Assembly: GCA_964498015.1 (NCBI GenBank)
Contig: CAZCFT010000039.1
Location: 1 to 21,364, forward strand
DNA length: 21,364 nucleotides
Source: CAWEZN01 sp964498015
Lineage (GTDB): Bacteria; Zixibacteria; MSB-5A5; GN15; PGXB01
Direction: 5' to 3'
Under the pieces are notes generated by a model. The model saw nothing but the letters and a program-made list of their open reading frames with translations, was not told where the DNA came from and searched no databases. Shown here piece after piece: positions 16,157 through 21,364 of the stretch. Position 1 is the first letter of the stretch. The number at the start of each line of letters is the position of its first letter. The position numbers were made by a program, and so were the translations under genes.

Positions 16157-16177
16157 CTTGGCATAGAAGAAGCCAAG
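16157..16177 (+). repeat. small inverted repeat before the 66-codon ORF
   Basis: CTTGGC (16157-16162) and GCCAAG (16172-16177) form a perfect 6-bp stem around a 9-base loop. They sit between the divergent DUF4159 start and the ribosome binding site of the small + strand ORF. It could be a leader hairpin or an operator; chance cannot be excluded. Confidence 0.35.
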
Positions 16178-16191
16178 AGGTGGGAGGGATT

Positions 16192-16392
16192 ATGTCTAAA
16201 GTTGACGAAAAAATATGTTTTCCGAATTCCTCTGTCAATCAGTCGCAAAGCCTGATCCGGCCACTGCCGGAGAGGAAAATTTCAAAAAAACCAAAGTTTT
16301 TGGACTTCCTGAATCATATCAAAACGACAGTCGTAACCCGAACTGATTCACGGGCTTATTCTCGAAACTGGAAATTATTCTTTGGTAATTAA
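16192..16392 (+). CDS. possible 66-residue hypothetical protein
   Basis: An ATG at 16192 with a strong purine-rich ribosome binding site (GGGAGGG, 16182-16188) opens a 66-codon frame. The product is polar and basic, with no signal peptide or membrane helix, and of no family I know. The difficulty is that its last 74 bases overlap, tail to tail, the end of the secreted-protein gene on the other strand, which has a better start context and signal peptide. The good ribosome binding site and upstream hairpin keep it worth listing. It may equally be spurious. Confidence 0.35.
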   Translation: MSKVDEKICFPNSSVNQSQSLIRPLPERKISKKPKFLDFLNHIKTTVVTRTDSRAYSRNWKLFFGN

Positions 16393-16711
16393 GCGATATC
16401 TTGTAAACTACTGGTTTGACCAGAGAGAGTTCCATGTAGTGGTCCTTTTTCAGATTTGACATACTCCAGTTGAAATCGCCGCAGAATTCGAAATTGAAAC
16501 TGGTCCAGATCTTGAAGCTGTTTATGGAAATTATCTGAAGAGTCTTGCCGCGGTTATGTCCGAAATCATCGACATTACCATAAAAAGATACCTCATTGGT
16601 AATGGGATAAAATCCGACAACCTTACCATCCAGAGAGGGAAGTGCATGAGCAATGGAACAGGCCAACAAAAATAGAGCGGCCAATAAATATAATTTGCCG
16701 TTTTTCATCAT
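16319..16711 (-). CDS. small secreted protein of unknown family
   Basis: A 130-residue protein with a clear signal peptide (MMKNGK, hydrophobic core about residues 7-20, then SIAHA as a likely signal peptidase I site). A FLLAC stretch only loosely resembles a lipobox. The mature part (about 105 residues) is rich in aromatic residues and alternating beta-like segments ending in a terminal Phe (FGLRLSF), which could suit a small beta-rich periplasmic or outer-membrane-associated protein. I do not recognise it. Start at ATG 16711 because AAGGAG (16718-16723 on this strand) lies 6 bases upstream; a TTG 7 codons earlier lacks this. A good promoter-like pair lies upstream. It is divergent from mraZ. 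Confidence 0.7.
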   Translation of the reverse strand: MMKNGKLYLLAALFLLACSIAHALPSLDGKVVGFYPITNEVSFYGNVDDFGHNRGKTLQIISINSFKIWTSFNFEFCGDFNWSMSNLKKDHYMELSLVKPVVYKISLNYQRIISSFENKPVNQFGLRLSF

Positions 16712-16756
16712 CAACTTCTCCTTATAAACCAAATTGCTGAAATTTTCACGCGGGGA

Positions 16757-16784
16757 AATATACTTATTTTGGTTCTCTAATCAA
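16757..16784 (-). promoter_or_regulatory. candidate promoter for the small secreted protein
   Basis: On the minus strand TTGATT (16784-16779) and TATATT (16762-16757) are separated by 16 bases, which would start transcription near 16750, about 40 bases before the ATG at 16711. A perfect 10-bp palindrome CCAAGCTTGG (16787-16796) sits directly upstream of the -35 and could be an operator. Confidence 0.45.
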
Positions 16785-16956
16785 TCCCAAGCTTGGTTTA
16801 CCCTGTGGGAAATTTTAAGATATTTTTCAATTAAGTCAAATCAGCCGGATAAGCAAACATGCGTCATAAATTGCAGTTAACGTCGGTAGTTTAATAAAAT
16901 TTTGTTATTCTTTAGTATTTAATAGCTTATAGACATCGAAAAATTGAAATTTCCGC

Positions 16957-16985
16957 TTGACTTCTGCTTTCAAAAATAGCAGAAT
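16957..16985 (+). promoter_or_regulatory. mraZ (dcw) promoter
   Basis: TTGACT (16957-16962, five of six consensus bases) and CAGAAT (16980-16985, four of six) lie exactly 17 bases apart, predicting a start near 16992. A perfect inverted repeat covers the spacer and most of the -10. The MraZ-box repeats begin just downstream of the predicted start. Confidence 0.55.
16962..16984 (+). repeat. perfect inverted repeat over the mraZ promoter
   Basis: TTCTGCT (16962-16968) and AGCAGAA (16978-16984) are exact reverse complements around a 9-base loop. Its position across the promoter spacer and -10 fits a repressor operator better than an RNA hairpin, because it would lie upstream of the predicted transcript start. 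Confidence 0.5.
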
Positions 16986-16995
16986 AAGGAAAATA

Positions 16996-17021
16996 GTGGT
17001 GGGAAATGGAGTAAAGTGGAG
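16996..17021 (+). promoter_or_regulatory. MraZ-box operator: three direct repeats at 10-bp period
   Basis: GTGGTG (16996-17001), ATGGAG (17006-17011) and GTGGAG (17016-17021) are spaced exactly 10 bases apart. This is the spacing known for the GTGGG-type repeats bound by MraZ ahead of its own operon in E. coli. The third repeat shares bases with the Shine-Dalgarno (GGAGG, 17018-17022), so bound MraZ could block both transcription and, if it contacted RNA, access to the start. Autoregulation is inferred. Confidence 0.65.
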
Positions 17022-17029
17022 GATGCCCC

Positions 17030-17497
17030 GTGGATGGCTTTTATGGCCAGTTCAATATCCTGATGGACGAGAAGGGAAGAGTTTCTCTTCCTGCTAAATT
17101 TCGTCCATCGTACCAAGAAGGCGCTCAGGAACCAGATAACTTCATACTTACCAAAGGGCTTGACGGTTGCCTTGCTCTATATCCCCGAAAGCAGTGGGAG
17201 CAGATTCAGCAGAGGCTGGGTTCGCTCAATTTTACAAGGAAGGATTTTAGATACTTCAGCCGCCTGCTTCATTCAGCGGCGGTTCTGATCACGCTTGACC
17301 GTCAGGGAAGATTGCTTGTCCCATTGCATCTTCAGAAAGAAGCGTCGCTGGACAAGGATATTCTTGTCATCGGCAACTACCACTGGATCGAATTCTGGAA
17401 TCCGCAAATTTATGGGCAATATCTTGACCAGTATGGTCAGAGTTATGAAGAGGTAGCGGAAAGGCTTTTTGACATCGGCGAATGGCAAAAGGAATGA
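17030..17497 (+). CDS. mraZ: transcriptional regulator MraZ
   Basis: First gene of the dcw cluster: a DNA-binding protein with two SpoVT/AbrB-like halves that assembles into a ring and represses its own operon. The 155 residues are near the normal ~150. Both half-motifs are visible: DEKGRVSLPAKFR at about residues 13-25 and LDRQGRLLVPLHLQ at about 84-97, each with the basic DNA-contact Arg. The start is the GTG at 17030, set by GGAGG at 17018-17022 seven bases upstream; the nearby ATG at 17023 is in another frame. Its last 29 bases overlap rsmH. Confidence 0.95.
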   Translation: MDGFYGQFNILMDEKGRVSLPAKFRPSYQEGAQEPDNFILTKGLDGCLALYPRKQWEQIQQRLGSLNFTRKDFRYFSRLLHSAAVLITLDRQGRLLVPLHLQKEASLDKDILVIGNYHWIEFWNPQIYGQYLDQYGQSYEEVAERLFDIGEWQKE

Positions 17498-18428
17498 ACC
17501 ATTTCATCGCCCGGTTCTTGTCCAGGAAGTGGTGAAGTTTTTAGTGACCCGTCCGGACGGCATCTATGTTGACTTGACCTGCGGGGGAGGCGGGCATCTT
17601 CAGCGGATATCACAGGAGCTTTCTCCCGAAGCTCTCTTGGTTGGCGTTGACTGGGATGAGAAAGCCATTGAAACGGCTCAGCGGAATCTTGAATCCATTC
17701 CGCAAAGACTGCAACTGTCGAATATCAAGTTTTCCGCTTTGGAAGAAATGGCTGACCGCATGAAACTTAATGAGGTGGATGGCTTCCTGCTTGACCTGGG
17801 AGTTTCATCTTATCAGATAGACACTCCTGAACGCGGATTCTCGTTCATTCAGGACGGCCCGCTTGATATGAGGATGGGGAATTCGGTATTGGCCGGGCTG
17901 ACCGCCGAGAAAATTGTAAATGAATATTCCGCAAAAGAGTTGACCGTTCTTCTGAAGAAATATGGCGAGGAACGAAGAGCCTCACTGTGCGCCAAAGCGA
18001 TAGTCCGGGGAAGGGAAAAAGAGCCTATCAGGTCCACTCTTCAGTTGGTTGATATTCTCAGGCCGATTCTTCCTTTGAGGGAATTTAATAGCTCGCTGGC
18101 CAGAATATTTCAGGCTTTGAGAATAGAAGTTAATGACGAACTCCACCAACTAAATGAGGTCTTGCCCCAGACTCTAAAGAGTTTGAGACAGGGAGGCCGT
18201 CTGGTTGTCATTTCATATCATTCATTAGAGGATAGAATCGTAAAGCAGTTCATGGCGGAAAAGGCAAAAGGGTGCATTTGCCCGCCAAGAATGCCGGTCT
18301 GTGCCTGTGGGCGGAAACCGGAATTGAAGATATTAACAAAAAAGCCAGTCAGACCATCGGGTCAAGAAATTGAATCGAACATAAGAGCGCGGTCGGCGAA
18401 ACTTAGAGCGGCCGAGAAAATAGGATAA
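17469..18428 (+). CDS. rsmH: 16S rRNA (cytosine(1402)-N(4))-methyltransferase RsmH
   Basis: Methylates N4 of C1402 in the ribosomal decoding centre with S-adenosylmethionine (formerly MraW). The 319-residue product has the family landmarks: HRPVLVQEVV near the N-terminus, the SAM-binding DLTCGGGGH (Asp35 to His43), LLDLGVSSYQID, RGFSFIQDGPLDMRM, SYHSLEDRIVK, and the Cys-rich CICPPRMPVCACG followed by TKKPVRPS. The only in-frame start ahead of the conserved HRPV is a TTG at 17469, with a weak AAAGG just before it; a stop lies a few codons further upstream. It overlaps mraZ by 29 bases, and ftsL starts 6 bases after its stop, so strong coupling is expected. Confidence 0.94.
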   Translation: MTSANGKRNEPFHRPVLVQEVVKFLVTRPDGIYVDLTCGGGGHLQRISQELSPEALLVGVDWDEKAIETAQRNLESIPQRLQLSNIKFSALEEMADRMKLNEVDGFLLDLGVSSYQIDTPERGFSFIQDGPLDMRMGNSVLAGLTAEKIVNEYSAKELTVLLKKYGEERRASLCAKAIVRGREKEPIRSTLQLVDILRPILPLREFNSSLARIFQALRIEVNDELHQLNEVLPQTLKSLRQGGRLVVISYHSLEDRIVKQFMAEKAKGCICPPRMPVCACGRKPELKILTKKPVRPSGQEIESNIRARSAKLRAAEKIG

Positions 18429-18434
18429 TCATAA

Positions 18435-18905
18435 GTGAAAATATCGCTACAGAGATATCAATCGACCGACAAATTTAGAAGATCCTGGTCCAAGAAATTG
18501 GTCTCTTCCCCGGCGCTGTTACCGATCTTGTTTGTGGTTGTCTTTGTACTATTCGCCTGCGTTCATATATGGCAAAGAGTTTATGTCCTCGGATTGGTGA
18601 AAGAAGTGGGCGGTCTTGAAAAAGAGAGGGAAGTATTAACTGATCTGTCAAAAAAGACAAATGCCGAAATTATGGATCTTTCACGGGTGAGCCGGGTGGA
18701 GCAGATTGCGTCACGCGATTTGGGTATGGCCAGAACCAGTACAGAAAATATGCTGACTCTGGTCGTTAAGAAATCCCCGACCATTAAGAAGCAAGGGGAG
18801 CTTGATAACGTGGTCTCGTCACTGAAGAAGCTGGCGGACAATCTTCCGGTCATAAATGAAAGCAGGGCGGATACGATGGGGACTATTGAGACTAATGAAA
18901 ATTGA
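18435..18905 (+). CDS. ftsL: FtsL-like septum protein
   Basis: A 156-residue single-pass protein in the standard ftsL slot between rsmH and the division PBP. FtsL is a bitopic divisome protein that forms a complex with FtsB/DivIC and FtsQ and activates FtsW/FtsI. The short basic cytoplasmic N-terminus is followed by one membrane helix (about residues 27-47), then a coiled-coil (about 50-85) and a RVEQIASRDLGMARTS motif typical of the family's membrane-distal part. The C-terminal tail (about 115-156) is longer than in many FtsLs. The start is the GTG at 18435. The last 11 bases overlap the PBP gene. Identity rests on layout and context, since sequence conservation in FtsL is always low. Confidence 0.85.
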   Translation: MKISLQRYQSTDKFRRSWSKKLVSSPALLPILFVVVFVLFACVHIWQRVYVLGLVKEVGGLEKEREVLTDLSKKTNAEIMDLSRVSRVEQIASRDLGMARTSTENMLTLVVKKSPTIKKQGELDNVVSSLKKLADNLPVINESRADTMGTIETNEN

Positions 18906-20991
18906 TATTCGCAAAAAAAGATTAATCGCGCTATGTATGATGGGCGCTGTCGCATGGGCGACGCTTGTCTATCGTCTTGTTGATATTCAGATTGTTCACG
19001 GTAGAGAATACAGCGATATAGCCAAGAGACAATCAACCGGAAGGATGGATATCACAGCCGAAAGAGGCATAATATATGATCGAACCGGCAAGCCTTTGGC
19101 GATTAATATCATTAAGAATGCGCTTTTCGCCCAACCTGCGGATCAGAATGAGATAAAAAATATCTATAGCTATCTTGACAGACTTTATCAGAAAAAACCC
19201 GGCTTTTTCCGGAGGGAATTTCCTCTCGAGGTTAACAGATTTGAATGGATTGACCGCCGCCTGCCCGATGAACTGGCGGAAAAAATTCTGAAAGATACAA
19301 TTCCCGGACTCTATATAAAAAAGGAATTAAGCCGTGAATATCCCTTCTTTGAAGTAGGACGACAGATTCTTGGATGCACCGATATTGATGGCAAGGGGAT
19401 ATCCGGAATAGAATACAGCTATGACACTCTTCTGTCCGGTTGTTCGGGTAAGATGGAGTATCTGCGGGACGGCCAAAGGAATACCTATCGCCTTCGCGAA
19501 GCGCCGCTGGTACAGCCGACGGCCGGTAAGTCCATCATGCTCACCATTGATTGGTATTTTCAGGAAATAGTCGAGGAAGAACTCAAAGCAGGAGTGGAAG
19601 AATATAAGGCTCTGGAGGGGACCGCCATATTTCTTGACTGCGGGACCGGCGAGATACTGGCGGCGGCGGATTATGTCGCTGGCGGAGCCAACGATGCTGT
19701 TAAGCTTCGAGCAATAAGCAATGTCTTTGAACCCGGCTCGGTATTCAAAGTATTCACCGCCGCGGGCGTTCTGAACGCCAATCTCGCCGCTCCAAGCGAC
19801 CGGGTTTTCTGTGAAAATGGCGCTTGGAAATGCGGTCCTCGAGTGTTGCACGATGATCATGGCTGTGGCTGGTTGACTTTTCAGGAAGTTATTGAAAAAT
19901 CGAGCAACATCGGCACCGCCAAGATGGCATTGAGACTTGGCGGGAAAAACCTCTATGATAATGCCCGAAAATTCGGATTTGGGCAGAGATACTTCATCGG
20001 CCTTCCCGGGGAACAGGCGGGGCAGATTGGAAGACCGAATAAATGGTCGGAATATAATACTGCCGCGCTGGCCATAGGGCATTCGGTCTCGGTGACTGCT
20101 CTTCAGTTGGCCGCGGGTCTCGCCGCTGTCGCCAATGGCGGCGGCCTTTATCGACCGGCAGTAATTAAGGCAATCACAGACGTGGAAGGGAGAACTCTGA
20201 AGAAGGCAAATCCGGAGCTGATTTCTAACGTTATTAAACCGGAGAGCGCGGCAAAGCTTCGCGAATTCCTTATCGGGGTCGTACAAAGGGGTACCGCCAC
20301 CAAGGTGAAATCAGATGTTATTCAGATTGCGGGCAAAACCGGCACCGCTCAGGTTCCGGATCTGGTCTCCGGGGGGTACAAACCGAACAAATATGTTGCC
20401 TCTTTTCTTGGTTTTTTCCCAGCCAAGGATCCGAAAATTGTGGGTGTCGTGACGCTGAATCAACCGGAACCAATCCATTATGGCGGCTATACTTCAGGGC
20501 CAATATTTAAGAAAATAGCTGAACGCTATACTATCGCCAATTCCGAATGTCTGAAGCCGGCCAAAAAATTGATCGCTCAGAACGAAAATATGGAATTGAA
20601 TGGCATTCCTAATTTTATCGGACACGAGGTTTCTATTGCAAAGGAAATGGCGGCACGAAGCGGGGTCGAATTGGTCAGCAATTTGGCCGAAGGACAAATA
20701 ATATGGCAATATCCGCCCGCAGGAAGAAAAGCCCCGGGAAACAGCAGAATCGTTGTGGCAGTACAAAGTGACAGCGCTGATGTCGTTGTCATGGCCGATT
20801 TCAGCAAAATGAATCTGAGAGCCGCCATTGCCCTGCTTGATTTTCAGGACATCAAATTTGAAGTCGAAGGTAGCGGCGTGGTGCAAAGCCAGGAGCCGCC
20901 TCCGGGAACTGTCATTGACAAGAATTCAAAATGCCGTCTTGTATGCGGCAATGAATCGAAAGATGAAGATACAGCTCAGAAACTTAATTAA
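18895..20991 (+). CDS. class B penicillin-binding protein with two PASTA domains (FtsI/SpoVD type)
   Basis: Septal peptidoglycan transpeptidase, 698 residues. A single membrane anchor (about 9-28) is followed by the dimerisation/pedestal domain (with RGIIYDRTGKPLA) and the transpeptidase domain. The three active-site motifs are intact: Ser282-x-x-Lys285 (GSVFK), Ser336-x-Asn338 (SSN) and Lys481-Thr-Gly483 (KTGTAQ). Two PASTA domains close the protein (about 568-625 and 632-690), with PNFIGHEVSIAKEMA and QEPPPGTVI as landmarks. This length and tail resemble SpoVD/PBP2x more than the compact proteobacterial FtsI. I start at the ATG at 18895, 13 codons after another in-frame ATG (18856), because it directly precedes the basic anchor and gives an 11-base overlap with ftsL. 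It overlaps murE by 29 bases. Confidence 0.93.
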   Translation: MKIDIRKKRLIALCMMGAVAWATLVYRLVDIQIVHGREYSDIAKRQSTGRMDITAERGIIYDRTGKPLAINIIKNALFAQPADQNEIKNIYSYLDRLYQKKPGFFRREFPLEVNRFEWIDRRLPDELAEKILKDTIPGLYIKKELSREYPFFEVGRQILGCTDIDGKGISGIEYSYDTLLSGCSGKMEYLRDGQRNTYRLREAPLVQPTAGKSIMLTIDWYFQEIVEEELKAGVEEYKALEGTAIFLDCGTGEILAAADYVAGGANDAVKLRAISNVFEPGSVFKVFTAAGVLNANLAAPSDRVFCENGAWKCGPRVLHDDHGCGWLTFQEVIEKSSNIGTAKMALRLGGKNLYDNARKFGFGQRYFIGLPGEQAGQIGRPNKWSEYNTAALAIGHSVSVTALQLAAGLAAVANGGGLYRPAVIKAITDVEGRTLKKANPELISNVIKPESAAKLREFLIGVVQRGTATKVKSDVIQIAGKTGTAQVPDLVSGGYKPNKYVASFLGFFPAKDPKIVGVVTLNQPEPIHYGGYTSGPIFKKIAERYTIANSECLKPAKKLIAQNENMELNGIPNFIGHEVSIAKEMAARSGVELVSNLAEGQIIWQYPPAGRKAPGNSRIVVAVQSDSADVVVMADFSKMNLRAAIALLDFQDIKFEVEGSGVVQSQEPPPGTVIDKNSKCRLVCGNESKDEDTAQKLN

Positions 20992-21364
20992 TCCTGTCGA
21001 GAGGATAAAACTCATCGGCCGGGACGATATTTTTATAACGGGGATTGAATATGATTCCCGCCGTATTCGCCCCGGGATGATTTTTGCGGCCATTCCCGGT
21101 TTTAAAAGCGACGGACGAAAGTTCATTGCCGAGGCCATAAAACGAGGCGCCTCGGCAGTTCTTACGGACACGCCAATTTCCGCCGATGTGCCATTTATTA
21201 TTTCCGCTACACCGCGAAAGACACTCTCCAATATCTCCGCAAGCTTCTATGGCTATCCGGGCAGAAAGATCCAGATTGCCGGCGTAACCGGCACTAACGG
21301 CAAGAGTACCTCAGTTTACTTGATAAAGAAGAGTCTTGAGACCGCCGGCAAAAAGACTGGGATG
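20963..21364 (+). CDS. murE: UDP-N-acetylmuramyl-tripeptide synthetase MurE, 5' part only
   Basis: The first 134 codons of a Mur ligase that adds the third stem residue (meso-diaminopimelate or lysine) to UDP-MurNAc-L-Ala-D-Glu. The window ends inside it. The N-terminal UMP-binding domain is visible as GIEYDSRRIRPGMIFAAIPG and SDGRKFIAEAIKRGASAVL. The Walker A loop GVTGTNGKST is at residues 107-116. The YDSR and TGTNGKS forms fit MurE and not MurF. The start is the ATG at 20963, inside the end of the PBP gene (29-base overlap); no clear ribosome binding site is seen, consistent with coupled translation. The residues that choose the amino acid lie beyond the window. Confidence 0.92.
   Translation, partial: MKIQLRNLINPVERIKLIGRDDIFITGIEYDSRRIRPGMIFAAIPGFKSDGRKFIAEAIKRGASAVLTDTPISADVPFIISATPRKTLSNISASFYGYPGRKIQIAGVTGTNGKSTSVYLIKKSLETAGKKTGM

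Larger units (their letters stand above)
16712..17029. other. intergenic control region between secreted-protein gene and mraZ
   Basis: A 318-base divergent spacer. Its left part holds the minus-strand promoter and the CCAAGCTTGG palindrome. The middle (about 16800-16950) is AT-rich with no recognisable gene or RNA. The right part holds the mraZ promoter, an inverted repeat and the MraZ boxes, each listed separately. Confidence 0.6.

Noticed and set aside
18856..18894. Longer PBP start 13 codons upstream
   Set aside because: No ribosome binding site precedes it, and the added residues translate the ftsL end out of frame. The ATG at 18895 sits directly before the basic anchor, though the longer form cannot be fully excluded.
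19327..20286. Long 319-codon open frame on the minus strand inside the PBP gene
   Set aside because: It is fully antisense to a PBP with intact active-site motifs, has no ribosome binding site or recognisable domain, and is rich in Arg/Ser as expected of a shadow frame.
1..21364. Defence system, CRISPR array, phage or transposon in the window
   Set aside because: No repeat-spacer pattern, nuclease, integrase or transposase motif, or tRNA-linked attachment site was seen. All large genes are assigned to glycan, envelope or division functions.

Overview
The window looks like chromosomal DNA of a diderm-type, moderately AT-leaning bacterium. I infer a member of the FCB group or a neighbouring candidate phylum such as Zixibacteria. 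This rests on the gene families present (a DUF2723 membrane glycosyltransferase fused to TPRs, DUF4175 and DUF4159 proteins, a PASTA-bearing division PBP) and not on any marker phylogeny. No tRNA, rRNA, CRISPR array, insertion sequence or phage gene is visible.

Left third (about 1-6730, + strand): a surface-polysaccharide region. Four tightly packed genes make dTDP-L-rhamnose in the order rfbB-rfbA-rfbD-rfbC, and the last three are chained by short overlaps. A 31-codon ORF is coupled to rfbC by an ATGA overlap. After a gene-poor gap come a Wzx-type flippase and a CapK/phenylacetate-CoA-ligase-like adenylate-forming enzyme. Together they point to synthesis, activation or modification and export of a rhamnose-containing surface glycan.

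Middle (about 6748-16711, mostly - strand): a large DUF2723 GT-C protein with a C-terminal TPR region; a small divergent two-helix membrane protein; then, reading leftward, the run DUF4159 -> DUF4175 -> TPR lipoprotein-like/secreted protein. DUF4159 and DUF4175 usually travel with MoxR ATPase, DUF58 and von Willebrand (Bat) genes, which are missing here. A small secreted protein of unknown family and a possible 66-residue ORF lie to its right.

Right end (about 16950-21364, + strand): the start of a dcw (division and cell wall) cluster: mraZ-rsmH-ftsL-PBP(ftsI/spoVD type)-murE. Every junction is an overlap or a gap of a few bases. Upstream of mraZ there is a readable control region: a sigma70-like promoter, a perfect inverted repeat lying over its spacer and -10, and three MraZ-box repeats at an exact 10-bp period, the last overlapping the ribosome binding site. 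murE runs off the window end.

I found no convincing wholly new system. The most interesting leads are the mraZ control region, the MoxR-less DUF4159/DUF4175/TPR run, the cysteine cluster in the DUF4175 coiled coil, and the small ORFs around these blocks.
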